A stretch of DNA of 64,000 nt, taken from NCBI RefSeq assembly GCF_902506105.1, contig NZ_LR733304.1:1388334-1452333 (forward strand), read 5' to 3'. The translations under genes were made by a program, and so were the position numbers. Below, piece after piece: positions 28,861 to 37,924 of this stretch; position 1 is the first letter of the stretch; each line of letters starts with the position of its first letter. Below the pieces are notes generated by a model. That model saw only the letters and a list, made by a program, of their open reading frames with translations, did no database searches and was not told the origin of the DNA. This DNA is from Aeromicrobium sp. 9AM (GTDB taxonomy: Bacteria > Actinomycetota > Actinomycetes > Propionibacteriales > Nocardioidaceae).

Positions 28861-30684
28861 TCACACAGGGTCGGCGGCCGGCTGGTGGCTCGACAGCGAC
28901 GCCTGGGCGACCCAGCTCGCGTGCAGCCGCGCGTAGACCCCGCCGAGCTCGACGAGCTCGGCGTGGGTGCCGTCCTCGACGAGCCGGCCCGCATCGAACA
29001 CCAGGACGCGGTCGGCGTTCTCGGCGGTCGACAGGCGGTGCGCGATCGTCACGCTGGAGCGACCGTCGAGCAACCGGTCGAGCGCGCGGGTCGCGCGCAG
29101 CTCGGTCTGCGGGTCGACCGCGCTGGTCGCCTCGTCGAGCACGATGAACTCCGGATCGGCGAGCGCCGAACGTACGAGCGCGACGAGCTGGCGCTCCCCT
29201 GCCGACAGCGACTCACCGCGCTGGCCGACCTGCGAGTCGAGGCCGCGGGGCAGCGAGGCGTACCAGTCGGTCAGGCCCAGCCGGCCGAAGACGTCGACGA
29301 GCTCGGCTTCGGTCGCGTCCTTCTTGCCGTAGAGCAGGTTGTCGCGCAGCGTGGCGTCGAACAGGAAGCCTTCCTGGGGCACCATCAGCACGTGCTGGCG
29401 AAGGTCGTTGAACGACACCCGGCTGATGTCGGTCTCGCCCAGGCGTACGACGCCGGCGGTCGGGTCCATGAGACGGGTCAGCAGCTTGGCGAACGTCGTC
29501 TTGCCCGATCCGGTCTCGCCCACGACGGCGACCCGCTGGCGTGGCGCGATCTCGACGTTGACGTCCTTGAGCACGTCGGGACCATCGGGGTAGGCGAAGG
29601 TCACGTGCTCGAAGCGGGCGCCGAGGGTGCCGCCCGGCAGCGTCGTGCCGGCCTCCCCCGGGTCGACGACGTCGGCCGGGGTGTCGAGCAGCTCGATGAC
29701 CCGGCGCCACGACGCGATCGCGTTCTGCGCGTCGGTCAGCACCTGCGTCGCCATCTGCACCGGACCGACGAACAGACCGACGAGGAACGCGAACGCGATG
29801 ACGGTGCCCATCGACAGCTGGCCCGACAGGCCGATCGCCACGCCGAACGCGATGACCGCGGCGTTGGCGAGACCACCCGCCACGCCCGCGGAGGCGAACG
29901 TCACGGCGACGAGCTTCTGGGCTCGTACGTTGGCGTCGAGGTTGCGGGCGATGCCGTCGTCGACCCGCTGCTGCGTGCGGCGCTCGATCGCGTAGGCCCG
30001 GACGACCGAGGCGCCGACGACGGGCTCGGCGATGACCGCCAGCATCTCGCCGACCGTGCGGCGGACGATGTCGTAGGCCCGGCTGAGGCGCTCGGCGAAG
30101 TACTTGAGGCTGATGCCCAGCGGCAGGAAGCAGACCCAGACGACGATCGTCAGCTGCCACGAGAAATAGGCCATGATGCCGGTCGCCACGATGATCTGGC
30201 CGACACTGACGACCATCATGATCCCGGTGAACTGCAGGAACTGCGAGACCTGGTCGATGTCGGAGGTCACCCTCGACACCAGGACGCCACGACGTTCTGA
30301 GTTCTGCGTCAGCATCGACAGGTCGTGCACGTGCCGGAACGCGTCGACGCGCAGCTGGGCGAGGCCGCGCTCGCTCGCGACGAACAGGCGTACGCGCATC
30401 CAGTAGGCCAGCAGGCTCGAGATCACGATCACGCCGAGCGCCGCGAGGAGGTAGCCGGCGACGTCGCTGAGCTGCGTGCCGTCGCCGTCGCCGAGCCCGG
30501 AGTCGACGGTCTGCTTGATGACGATCGGCACGACGGAGCCGCCGATCGTGCTGAGGATCGCCAGCACCAGGGTCAGGCCGAGGCCCTCCTTGATCGCCGG
30601 TGAGAGCGAGAGTCCGCGTCGCAGGATCGCGATGCCGGTCAGGCGGTCTGCCTCTGTGTCGGCGACGGTGTCGGTCGTGCTCAT
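28861..30684 (-). CDS. Heterodimeric ABC exporter, half-transporter with consensus Walker B
   Basis: 607 aa, six-helix membrane domain (residues ~1-330) fused to an ATPase. Walker A is [16 protein letters not shown] and Walker B is [12 protein letters not shown] with the catalytic Glu, but the signature is LSAGE instead of LSGGQ. It overlaps the previous half-transporter (ATGA) and the two degenerate motifs are complementary, so they must form a heterodimer with one working ATP site. Sequence resembles lipid/multidrug exporters (MsbA/TmrAB-like). The substrate is unknown. It lies between hisF and hisI with overlapping frames. Confidence 0.93.
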   Translation of the reverse strand: MSTTDTVADTEADRLTGIAILRRGLSLSPAIKEGLGLTLVLAILSTIGGSVVPIVIKQTVDSGLGDGDGTQLSDVAGYLLAALGVIVISSLLAYWMRVRLFVASERGLAQLRVDAFRHVHDLSMLTQNSERRGVLVSRVTSDIDQVSQFLQFTGIMMVVSVGQIIVATGIMAYFSWQLTIVVWVCFLPLGISLKYFAERLSRAYDIVRRTVGEMLAVIAEPVVGASVVRAYAIERRTQQRVDDGIARNLDANVRAQKLVAVTFASAGVAGGLANAAVIAFGVAIGLSGQLSMGTVIAFAFLVGLFVGPVQMATQVLTDAQNAIASWRRVIELLDTPADVVDPGEAGTTLPGGTLGARFEHVTFAYPDGPDVLKDVNVEIAPRQRVAVVGETGSGKTTFAKLLTRLMDPTAGVVRLGETDISRVSFNDLRQHVLMVPQEGFLFDATLRDNLLYGKKDATEAELVDVFGRLGLTDWYASLPRGLDSQVGQRGESLSAGERQLVALVRSALADPEFIVLDEATSAVDPQTELRATRALDRLLDGRSSVTIAHRLSTAENADRVLVFDAGRLVEDGTHAELVELGGVYARLHASWVAQASLSSHQPAADPV

Positions 30685-32552
30685 GACTCCACCTCCCTGG
30701 CATGGTCGTAGGCATTGACGAGGTCGCGGTAGTCGGCCGATCGCTCGACGAGCTCCGCGTGGCTGCCGCGGTCGGCGATGACGCCGTCATCGAGGAACAC
30801 GACCTCGTCGGCGAGGGCGATGGTCGCCTTGCGGTAGGCCACGACCAGGACCGTCGGGCCGTCGTCATCAGCGGTGTGGGCCGCCAGGGCCTTGAGGATG
30901 CGCTGCTCGACCTCGGGGTCGACGGCGCTGGTCGCGTCGTCCATGACCAGCAGGCGCGGTCGGCGCACGAGCGCGCGGGCCAGCGACAGCCGCTGGCGCT
31001 GGCCGCCGGACAGTGTCGTGCCGCGCTCACCGAGCTCAGCGTCGAGACCCGCCGGCAGCTTGGCGACGAAGCCGTCGGCCTGGACCGTACGCAGAGCGGC
31101 CCACACCTCCTCGTCGCTGAAGTCGCCGCCGAGGGTGACGTTCTCGCGAACGCTGTCGTCGAACAGGAACGTGGCCTGCGGGACCACGGCGATCGCCTTG
31201 GCGAGCTCCGCGTGGGTGAGCTCGCGGATGTCGTGGCCGTCGACGCGGATCGCACCGTGCTGGGGGTCGACGAGACGGGTCAGGAGCGAGGTCAGGGTGC
31301 TCTTGCCGCTACCGGTGGCACCCACCACCGCGACGACCTTGCCGGGCTCGACCTCGACGTCGATGCCCCGCAGCACGTCCTTCGCCGCGGTTCCTGAGCC
31401 TGTCGAAGGATCGGCGAAGCCGAACGTCAGACCGTCGACGTCGAGCGACACGGGTCCGTTGCCGGGCAGGGTCGAGGATCCGTAGGACATCGAGCCCTCG
31501 GCCTCCAGCACCGACGACACGCGCTCCCAGCCGACGACGCTGCGCGGGAGCTCGCCGAGCACCCAGCCAATCGCGCGCACGGGGAACGCCACGACCGTGA
31601 ACAGGTAGGCGACCTGGACGACGTCGCCGGGATCGGCAGCACCGCTGGCCACTCGGCCGACGCCCAGCACGATGACCAGCAGGATGCCGAGGTTGGGCAG
31701 CGCCTCCAGCAGCGGATCGAACATGCTGCGGATGCGGCCGACTGCGATGTTGGCGTCGCGCAGCTCGTGTGTCACACGGGTGAAGCGCTCGGTCTCGTCG
31801 GCCTCTCGACCCAGCGACTTGACGACGAGAGCTCCGTCGAACGACTCGTGCGCCACCGAGCTCACGTCACCGCGGAGCGACTGGGCGTAGGAGACCTTGG
31901 GCGAGAGCCAGCGCTGGTAGAACACGTTGATCGCGAACAGCGCCGGGAAGACGATCAGCCCGACGATCGTGAGGACGACGTCGGCGGCCAGCATCGCGAC
32001 GATCGCCGCCACCAGCATCGCGATGACGCCCACGGCCATCGGCAGCGGCATGAACACCGACCACGTGGCCTCGACGTCGGCGTTGGCGTTGGAGAGCAGC
32101 TGGCCGGTCGGGTGGCGGTGGTGCCAGGCCATCGGCAGCGAGATGTACTTGCGGGTGACGCGCCGGCGGTAATCGGCGATGAGCCGGTAGAACACGACTC
32201 CGCCGATGAGCCGGCGACCGATGATGCCGAGCGCACGTAGGATCGCGACGGCGAGGAAAAGCGCGATCGCGCCGGCGAGCGCGCCCTTGGCGATCTCACC
32301 ACGCTCGAACGAGGGACGGATCACGTGATCCGTCGCCCAGCCGAGCACCCACGCGTCGGCGACGGTCATGGCGCCGTAGAGCACGCTGCCGATCACCGAC
32401 AGCGAGAACAGGAATCGCTGCTCCCGGATGCCGCGGCCGAGCAGGGCGAAGCCACGGCCGGTCACGTGCTGGTGGTCGGCCGTTCCGAGGTCGCGCTCGT
32501 CCGGGTCTGGGGCGGCCGCCTCGATGGGTTCTGCTGCGGTCCTATCGGACAC
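30681..32552 (-). CDS. Heterodimeric ABC exporter, half-transporter with degenerate Walker B
   Basis: 623 aa, membrane domain plus ATPase. Walker A is [16 protein letters not shown] and the signature is the canonical [15 protein letters not shown]. Walker B reads [12 protein letters not shown], with Asp replacing the catalytic Glu. Residues 381-389 (DPSTGSGTA), just before the ATPase core, are encoded by a copy of a GTTCCTGAGCCTGTCGAAGG-type dispersed repeat, an odd in-frame insertion. The GTG start lies 11 bp inside the end of hisF. Confidence 0.93.
   Translation of the reverse strand: MSDRTAAEPIEAAAPDPDERDLGTADHQHVTGRGFALLGRGIREQRFLFSLSVIGSVLYGAMTVADAWVLGWATDHVIRPSFERGEIAKGALAGAIALFLAVAILRALGIIGRRLIGGVVFYRLIADYRRRVTRKYISLPMAWHHRHPTGQLLSNANADVEATWSVFMPLPMAVGVIAMLVAAIVAMLAADVVLTIVGLIVFPALFAINVFYQRWLSPKVSYAQSLRGDVSSVAHESFDGALVVKSLGREADETERFTRVTHELRDANIAVGRIRSMFDPLLEALPNLGILLVIVLGVGRVASGAADPGDVVQVAYLFTVVAFPVRAIGWVLGELPRSVVGWERVSSVLEAEGSMSYGSSTLPGNGPVSLDVDGLTFGFADPSTGSGTAAKDVLRGIDVEVEPGKVVAVVGATGSGKSTLTSLLTRLVDPQHGAIRVDGHDIRELTHAELAKAIAVVPQATFLFDDSVRENVTLGGDFSDEEVWAALRTVQADGFVAKLPAGLDAELGERGTTLSGGQRQRLSLARALVRRPRLLVMDDATSAVDPEVEQRILKALAAHTADDDGPTVLVVAYRKATIALADEVVFLDDGVIADRGSHAELVERSADYRDLVNAYDHAREVES
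31389..31410. repeat. Short dispersed repeat inside an ABC exporter gene
   Basis: GTTCCTGAGCCTGTCGAAGG, an element known to me as widespread between genes in high-GC actinobacteria. It sits here within coding sequence and adds DPSTGSGT to the protein. Only one copy was noticed in this window. Confidence 0.5.
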
Positions 32553-33303
32553 AGTGTCCTGCTGCTCGCAACGTCTCTTTCACCTGTCCGATGGTCATGT
32601 CGCCGAAGTGGAACACGCTTGCGGCGAGCACTGCGTCAGCGCCGGCATCGATGGCCGCTGGGAAGTGCTCGAGCCGGCCGGCACCGCCACTCGCTATGAG
32701 TGGCACTTGTGTAACGCCACGGACCGCCCGAATCATTTCCAGGTCGAAGCCGTCCTTCGTCCCGTCGGCGTCCATCGAGTTGAGCAGGATCTCGCCGGCA
32801 CCCAGCTCGGTGGCCGTGCGCGCCCACTCGACGGCGTCGATCCCCGCCGACGTACGACCACCGTGGGTCGTCACCTCGAACCCGCTGGGCTGCTCGCTGC
32901 TGCGTCGCGCGTCGACGCTGAGCACCAGGACCTGGTTGCCGAATCGCTGGGCGATCTCGGCGATGACCTGCGGCCGGGCGATCGCCGCGGTGTTGATGCC
33001 GACCTTGTCCGCACCCGCTCGCAACAGGCGGTCGACGTCCTCGGGCGTACGCACCCCGCCGCCGACGGTCAGTGGGATGAACACCTGGTCGGCGGTGCGG
33101 CCGACGACGTCGAACGTCGTGTCACGGCTGTCCGAGGACGCCGTGATGTCGAGGAACGTGAGCTCGTCGGCCCCCTCGGCGTCGTAGACCTTGGCCATCT
33201 CAACCGGATCACCCGCGTCGCGCAGGTTGACGAAGTTGACGCCCTTGACGACCCGGCCGTTGTCGACGTCCAGGCACGGGATGACGCGTACGGCGAGGCT
33301 CAC
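32542..33303 (-). CDS. hisF: Imidazole glycerol phosphate synthase, cyclase subunit
   Basis: (beta/alpha)8 barrel making imidazole glycerol phosphate and AICAR with ammonia from HisH; 253 aa. It begins [20 protein letters not shown] (catalytic Asp) and has [32 protein letters not shown], the second catalytic Asp in [14 protein letters not shown], and [11 protein letters not shown] start with TAGGCT ending 6 nt upstream (leaderless). Overlaps the ABC exporter gene by 11 bp. Confidence 0.96.
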   Translation of the reverse strand: MSLAVRVIPCLDVDNGRVVKGVNFVNLRDAGDPVEMAKVYDAEGADELTFLDITASSDSRDTTFDVVGRTADQVFIPLTVGGGVRTPEDVDRLLRAGADKVGINTAAIARPQVIAEIAQRFGNQVLVLSVDARRSSEQPSGFEVTTHGGRTSAGIDAVEWARTATELGAGEILLNSMDADGTKDGFDLEMIRAVRGVTQVPLIASGGAGRLEHFPAAIDAGADAVLAASVFHFGDMTIGQVKETLRAAGHCVR

Positions 33304-33309
33304 CGGATG

Positions 33310-33315
33310 AGCCTA
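33310..33315 (-). promoter_or_regulatory. -10 box of hisF (leaderless)
   Basis: TAGGCT on the minus strand ends 6 nt before the hisF GTG. By gene overlaps it would also drive the ABC exporter, hisI and the Trp-associated membrane gene. Confidence 0.5.
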
Positions 33316-33409
33316 TCTGTCGGCGCGGACAGTCCCCCGGTGGGGGAAATCCGCCTGAGCGGGGTCGTCAGCCACTACGGTCGACTCAACCTGGTTGGTC
33401 GGAGGACCC

Positions 33410-34018
33410 ATGAAGCGCATGCTCGGCACCATCGTGGTGCTCGTCCTGTTCACTGCTGGCTGCGGCAGCGGCCCCACGAGCGAGGGGAACGACCCCACGG
33501 TCGAGCAGACATCGGCATCCCCTGAGGCGACGCCGGAGACGACCGCGCCGCCGGCGGACTCGAGCGACCTGGTCGTGACACCGGGCAAGGTGGGCGACGT
33601 CAAGGCAGGGATGACCAAGGAAGAAGCGCTCGCGACCGGGTTCTTCGATGCCGATGTCGAGGGCGTCGAGGGCTGCACGTTCCCGCTGCAGTGGAAGAAG
33701 CAGTTCGAAGGCGTCGACGTGTTGACCCGCGAGGACGGCTCCATCGGGTCGCTCGGGGTCACCAAGGGCGGTCCCGTCACGGCCGAAGGGATCGGGGTGG
33801 GCAGCACGCTCGCCGACGTCAAGGCCGCCTACCTCGAGCTCTCCGCCGTCAAGGAGGCGGGCTTCGACCAGGCCGGCGTGTTCCACACCGTCGGCGACGA
33901 CCACATCGGCTTCCTGTTCGGCGAGGCGACACCCGCCTCGATCACGGACTCCTCCAAGGTGTCGTTCATGGAGGTCACGTCCGGCAAGCTGCCCGAGCTC
34001 ATGCGCAGCGGCTGCTGA
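33410..34018 (+). CDS. Lipoprotein of unknown function
   Basis: 202 aa. Signal peptide MKRMLGTIVVLVLFTAGC with lipobox TAGC (Cys18), a Thr/Ser/Glu/Pro-rich linker to about residue 55, then a compact domain (GDVKAGMTKEEALATGFFDADVEG..GCTFPLQWKKQFEGVDVLT..IGVGSTLADVKAAYLEL). This resembles the small repeats that measure 'G.tlaevka.Y' in secreted actinobacterial proteins. Start confirmed by GGAGGA. No family name can be given. It lies between hisF and hisA on the opposite strand, 92 bp before the HTH-ATPase gene. Confidence 0.85.
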   Translation: MKRMLGTIVVLVLFTAGCGSGPTSEGNDPTVEQTSASPEATPETTAPPADSSDLVVTPGKVGDVKAGMTKEEALATGFFDADVEGVEGCTFPLQWKKQFEGVDVLTREDGSIGSLGVTKGGPVTAEGIGVGSTLADVKAAYLELSAVKEAGFDQAGVFHTVGDDHIGFLFGEATPASITDSSKVSFMEVTSGKLPELMRSGC

Positions 34019-34028
34019 GGTTGAGAGA

Positions 34029-34091
34029 TAGCGTTTCTTGCGATTTTCGCGCCGATATGATCAAATCGAACTGAAATCGCTAGAAACGCTA
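34029..34091. promoter_or_regulatory. 18-bp inverted repeat flanking a TATGAT box (probable operator/promoter)
   Basis: TAGCGTTTCTTGCGATTT (34029-34046) and AAATCGCTAGAAACGCTA (34074-34091) are inverted copies with one mismatch, 27 bp apart. TATGAT (34056-34061), a strong -10 candidate, lies in the spacer. The segment is among the most AT-rich in the window. The layout suggests autoregulation by the HTH protein encoded 20 bp downstream; as RNA it could also form an 18-bp stem. Confidence 0.6.
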
Positions 34092-34110
34092 GTACGGGGA
34101 GGTGTGGTCA

Positions 34111-35091
34111 ATGGCTGACCTTCTACGTCCGGGCGACCTTGCGAAAGCGCTCCAGCTGTCACCCGCACGCATTCGTCAGCTCGCGTATGAAGGCCGCATC
34201 CCTTTCCTGACGACGCCCGGGGGCCACCGTCGATACGACCTCGACGAGGTCAGAGCCGCCCTCCTCGCGACCCACACACAGGCGTGGCGCGGCGCTTTCC
34301 CGCTCGAGGGCCTCCGAGAGGACCAGCTCTGGCGTGACCTCCGCCCAAGCCTGGATCCGATCAGCGAGCAGGGGCGGGGCATCGCTGCGTACGCCGTGAC
34401 AGAAATGGTCAACAACGCGATCGATCACTCAGCGGGCACGTCCGTCACTGTCGAAGCACGGCGGGCAACCAACCACATCACGATCACGGTCCAGGATGAC
34501 GGCGTCGGGGTGTTCCGGACCGTTCGCGACGGCTTCGGCCTGCCCGACTACTTCGCAGCCGTTGCCGAGCTCTCCAAGGGCAAGCGCACGACAGACAGGG
34601 AGCGACACTCCGGCGAGGGCATCTTCTTCACCTCGAAGGCAGTTGACGTATTCGAACTGGCAGCCAACGGCATCGTCTGGGTCCTCGACAACGACGTGGC
34701 TGACCAGTCACTCGGCATGTCACGGGTCGACGTGGGCACCCGTGTCCGTCTGCGCATCGACAGCGGCACGGAAAGGGAGCTCAACGACGTCTTCCGCGCC
34801 TTCAGCCACGAGCACGACTTCGTACGCTCACAACCGACCATCAAGCTGTTCGAGATCGGCACCGAGTTCGTGAGCCGCAGTGAGGCGAAGCGACTCCTCG
34901 AAGGGATGGAGGAGTTCACCGAGATCACGCTGGACTTCCATGGCGTCCTGTCCGTTGGTCAGGGGTTCGTGGACGAGACGTTCCGAGTGTGGGCAAGGGC
35001 CCACCCCGGGGTGACGTTGAGTCCCGTCAACGCGAACCCCGCGGTCCTCTATATGATTGAGCGAGGACTGCCTAAGCCGGATCGAACGTGA
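34111..35091 (+). CDS. HTH (MerR/Xis-like) - GHKL ATPase - STAS-like DUF4325 fusion regulator
   Basis: 326-aa three-part protein. Residues ~1-52: winged helix of MerR/excisionase type (DLAKALQLSPARIRQLAYEGRIPF with the wing TPGGHRRYDLDEV). Residues ~70-230: GHKL ATPase with N-box E98..N102..D105-H106, G1 box DDGVG (129-133) and G2 box SGEGIFFTSK (167-176). Residues ~254-326: STAS-like DUF4325 with LDFHGVLSVGQGFVDETFRVWA and the end VLYMIERGLPK. ATPase and STAS-like modules recall anti-sigma kinase/antagonist pairs, here in one chain with a DNA reader. Start ATG follows GGGGAGG. It sits between split his genes behind a large inverted repeat; no partner gene is evident. Confidence 0.9.
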   Translation: MADLLRPGDLAKALQLSPARIRQLAYEGRIPFLTTPGGHRRYDLDEVRAALLATHTQAWRGAFPLEGLREDQLWRDLRPSLDPISEQGRGIAAYAVTEMVNNAIDHSAGTSVTVEARRATNHITITVQDDGVGVFRTVRDGFGLPDYFAAVAELSKGKRTTDRERHSGEGIFFTSKAVDVFELAANGIVWVLDNDVADQSLGMSRVDVGTRVRLRIDSGTERELNDVFRAFSHEHDFVRSQPTIKLFEIGTEFVSRSEAKRLLEGMEEFTEITLDFHGVLSVGQGFVDETFRVWARAHPGVTLSPVNANPAVLYMIERGLPKPDRT

Positions 35092-35095
35092 CGGA

Positions 35096-35830
35096 TCAGG
35101 CCGGTCCGACTCCGGAGACCGCGGCGAGGGCCTCGGGCAGCGTGAACGCTCCGGCGTAGAGCGCCTTGCCGACGATCGCACCCTCGACACCGACACCAGT
35201 CAGTGACGCGATCGCGCGGAGGTCGTCGAGGCTCGAGACTCCTCCGGAGGCGACGACCGGCTTGTCGGTGATCTCGCAGACCTGGCGCAGCAGGTCGAGG
35301 TTGGGGCCGGTCAGCGTGCCGTCCTTGGTGACGTCGGTCAGGACATAACGGGCGCAGCCGTCGCGCTCGAGCCGCTCGAGCACCTCGAACAGGTCTCCGC
35401 CCTCATGCGTCCAGCCCCGCGCTGCCAGTGTCGTGCCGCGCACGTCGAGGCCCACGGCGATCTGGTCGCCGTACTGGCTGACGACCTTGCGGCACCACTC
35501 CGGGTTCTCCAGAGCGGCCGTGCCGAGGTTGACCCGCGTGCAGCCGGTGGCCAGCGCGGCCTCGAGCGACGCGTCGTCGCGGATGCCGCCCGACAGCTCG
35601 ACCTTGACGTCGAGCTGGTGCACGACGTCGGCGAGGAGCTCCCGGTTGGAGCCCTTGCCGAACGCGGCGTCGAGGTCGACGAGGTGGATCCACTCCGCTC
35701 CGTCCGACTGCCACTGCAGGGCTGCATCGAGCGGGGATCCGTAGGTCGTCTCGCTGCCGAGCTCGCCCTGGACGAGGCGTACGGCCTGTCCATCGGCGAC
35801 GTCGACGGCGGGGAGGAGTTCGAGGGTCAC
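35096..35830 (-). CDS. priA: Phosphoribosyl isomerase A (bifunctional HisA/TrpF)
   Basis: (beta/alpha)8 isomerase of 244 aa. Catalytic Asp10 ([10 protein letters not shown]) and Asp170 ([14 protein letters not shown]) match the two acids of HisA/PriA. The RGW loop (residues 138-140) matches the Arg/Trp loop that lets actinobacterial PriA act both on ProFAR (His pathway) and phosphoribosylanthranilate (Trp pathway). No trpF is present near the trp genes, in agreement. GTG start with TACGAT ending 7 nt upstream (leaderless). Only 4 bp separate its stop from that of the convergent HTH-ATPase gene. Confidence 0.94.
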   Translation of the reverse strand: MTLELLPAVDVADGQAVRLVQGELGSETTYGSPLDAALQWQSDGAEWIHLVDLDAAFGKGSNRELLADVVHQLDVKVELSGGIRDDASLEAALATGCTRVNLGTAALENPEWCRKVVSQYGDQIAVGLDVRGTTLAARGWTHEGGDLFEVLERLERDGCARYVLTDVTKDGTLTGPNLDLLRQVCEITDKPVVASGGVSSLDDLRAIASLTGVGVEGAIVGKALYAGAFTLPEALAAVSGVGPA

Positions 35831-35837
35831 GCAGGTG

Positions 35838-35843
35838 ATCGTA
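35838..35843 (-). promoter_or_regulatory. -10 box of priA (leaderless)
   Basis: TACGAT on the minus strand ends 7 nt before the GTG. Confidence 0.5.
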
Positions 35844-35974
35844 TCTGCCGGCGGTCGACGGCGAGATCCTCACCTGATTCCGTGGACAACAGTGCCCGGC
35901 GCACCTGTCGAGGACGGTCAGATGCGGCCCGGCGACCGCCGACGCTCGCCTCGCGATCTGTCCGTGGGCGGCGA

Positions 35975-35980
35975 TACGTT
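35975..35980 (+). promoter_or_regulatory. -10 box of the alpha/beta hydrolase gene (leaderless)
   Basis: TACGTT ends 6 nt before the ATG at 35987, deciding this start over upstream in-frame codons. Confidence 0.5.
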
Positions 35981-35986
35981 CGAACC

Positions 35987-36688
35987 ATGAAGATCATCCT
36001 CGTACCCGGATTCTGGCTCGGCGCATGGTCGTGGGCCCGCATCACCCCCACGCTCGAATCGGCCGGCCATGACGTTCTGCCCCTCACGCTCCCCGGAGTC
36101 GAGTCGGCCGACGCCGATCGCTCGGGCATCGGACTCGCTGAGCACGTGGCAGCCGTGGTGGCCGAGATCGACCGATCCGACGAGCCCGTCGTGCTGGTGG
36201 GCCACAGCGGCGGCGGCACGGTCATCCACGCCGCGGTCGACCAGCGCCCCGATCGCGTGGCTCGGGCGATCTACGTCGACAGCGGACCACTACCTGATGG
36301 CACGCCCACCAACCCCAACCTCCCGTCCGACGGAGCGGACCTGCACCTCCCGGAGTGGGACGTCTTCCGCGGCGACGGGTCGCACGACCTCGACGACTTC
36401 ACCGAGGCGCAGCTCGCCGACTTCCGCGAGCGCGCAGTCCCACATCCGGCCGCGGCCGCCAAGGACCCCCAGGTGCTTTCGAACGACGCGCGCTACGCGG
36501 TGCCGGTCACGCTGATCACGACGACCTTCACCCGCGAGCAGATCGACACCTACACGGCGGCCGGCGAGGACTACTTCGCCGAGCTGCCCAAGATGAAGGA
36601 CGTCACGATCATCGAGCTGCCGACGAGTCACTGGCCGCAATTCACCAAGCCCGAACAGCTCGCCGAGGTCCTGCGCGACGCGATCTGA
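35987..36688 (+). CDS. Alpha/beta hydrolase
   Basis: 233 aa. Opening KIILVPGFWLGAWSWARITPTLESAGHDVLPLTLPG is the oxyanion-hole strand/loop of esterase-type hydrolases (EstC/hydroxynitrile lyase-like). The nucleophile elbow is GHSGGG (Ser near residue 69), and the catalytic His is likely in LPTSHWPQFTKPEQLAEVL near the end. Inserted on the plus strand between priA and hisH, which are on the minus strand. Substrate unknown. Confidence 0.88.
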   Translation: MKIILVPGFWLGAWSWARITPTLESAGHDVLPLTLPGVESADADRSGIGLAEHVAAVVAEIDRSDEPVVLVGHSGGGTVIHAAVDQRPDRVARAIYVDSGPLPDGTPTNPNLPSDGADLHLPEWDVFRGDGSHDLDDFTEAQLADFRERAVPHPAAAAKDPQVLSNDARYAVPVTLITTTFTREQIDTYTAAGEDYFAELPKMKDVTIIELPTSHWPQFTKPEQLAEVLRDAI

Positions 36689-36692
36689 ACAG

Positions 36693-37328
36693 TCAGAGCG
36701 TCGCGAGCCAGTTCTTCAACAGCTGGGACCCGGCGTCGCCGGACTTCTCCGGATGGAACTGGGTCGCCCACAGCGGCCCGTGCTCGGCGGCCGACACGAA
36801 CCGGTCACCCGCGTACTCCGTCCACGTCACGGCCGGATCCGGCATCGCCGGCGGCTGGCTGAGCACCCAGTCCCGTACGCCGTAGGAGTGCACGAAGTAG
36901 AACCGCTCGTCCTCGATGCCGGCGAACATCCGCGACCCCTCGCCGGGCTCGACGGTGTTCCAGCCCATGTGCGGCACGATCGGCGCCTGGAGCCGCTCGA
37001 CGACACCGGGCAGCTCGCCGCACCCTTCGGTGCGTACGCCGTGCTCGATGCCCTCGCCGAACAGGATCTGCATGCCGACGCAGATGCCCAGCACGGGACG
37101 GTTGGCGATGAGTCGCCGCTCGACGATGCGTACGCCGTCGACGCCGACCAGCCCGCGCATGCAGGCCTCGAAGGCGCCGACGCCGGGCACCAGGAGGCCG
37201 TCGGCCTCCTGCGCGACCTTCGCGTCACTGGTGAGCACGGCCTCGGCCCCGGCGCGCTCGACAGCGCGTACTGCCGAGCGGAGGTTCCCAGAGCCGTAGT
37301 CGAGCACCGCGACGCGCGGAGCGGTCAC
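36693..37328 (-). CDS. hisH: Imidazole glycerol phosphate synthase, glutaminase subunit
   Basis: Class I glutamine amidotransferase delivering ammonia to HisF, 211 aa. Begins [22 protein letters not shown]. Nucleophile Cys83 in [10 protein letters not shown]; His/Glu of the triad in [16 protein letters not shown] start overlaps the hisB stop (GTGA), so it is coupled to hisDCB. Its partner hisF lies 3.4 kb away beyond inserted genes. Confidence 0.95.
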   Translation of the reverse strand: MTAPRVAVLDYGSGNLRSAVRAVERAGAEAVLTSDAKVAQEADGLLVPGVGAFEACMRGLVGVDGVRIVERRLIANRPVLGICVGMQILFGEGIEHGVRTEGCGELPGVVERLQAPIVPHMGWNTVEPGEGSRMFAGIEDERFYFVHSYGVRDWVLSQPPAMPDPAVTWTEYAGDRFVSAAEHGPLWATQFHPEKSGDAGSQLLKNWLATL

Positions 37329-37924
37329 AGGGCTCCCTTGGTGCTGGGGATGCCTGACTCGCGCGGGTCGATCGCGACGGCGTCGCGCAGCGCACGCGCG
37401 ACTGCCTTGAACTGGGCCTCGGCGATGTGGTGCGGGTCGCGGCCGTCCAGGAGGCGTACGTGCATCGTGATCCCGGCGTGGTGCGCGATCGACTCGAAGA
37501 CGTGAGCGGTCAGCGCGCCGGTGTACTGGCCGCCGATGATCGCAGTGATCTGGCGGTCGGGCTCACCGGAGTGCACGAAATAGGGCCGGCCCGACACGTC
37601 GACGACGGCCTGTGCGATCGACTCGTCGAGCGGCACGAGCGCGTCGCCGTAGCGCCGGATGCCGACCTTGTCGCCGAGCGCCTCGCGGATCGCCTCACCG
37701 AGGCAGATCGCGGTGTCCTCGACGGTGTGGTGCGCGTCGATGTGCAGGTCGCCCTCGGACTTGACCGTCAGGTCGATCAGCGAGTGCCGCGAGAACGCCG
37801 TCAGCATGTGGTCGTAGAAGCCGACACCGGTGGAGATGTCGTTGATGCCGGAACCGTCGAGGTCGATCTCGACGACGACATGGGACTCCGAGGTCTTTCG
37901 CTCGATGCGCGCAGTGCGGGTCAT
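37325..37924 (-). CDS. hisB: Imidazoleglycerol-phosphate dehydratase
   Basis: Manganese enzyme of 199 aa without the phosphatase domain of enteric HisB. Metal-binding repeats: [48 protein letters not shown] and [18 protein letters not shown] chosen at 37924 because it overlaps the hisC stop (ATGA). Confidence 0.96.
   Translation of the reverse strand: MTRTARIERKTSESHVVVEIDLDGSGINDISTGVGFYDHMLTAFSRHSLIDLTVKSEGDLHIDAHHTVEDTAICLGEAIREALGDKVGIRRYGDALVPLDESIAQAVVDVSGRPYFVHSGEPDRQITAIIGGQYTGALTAHVFESIAHHAGITMHVRLLDGRDPHHIAEAQFKAVARALRDAVAIDPRESGIPSTKGAL

Noticed and set aside
34029..34091. Rho-independent terminator of the upstream lipoprotein gene
   Set aside because: Arms are long but not GC-rich, the loop is 27 nt and holds a -10 box, and the next gene starts directly after, so an operator is more likely.
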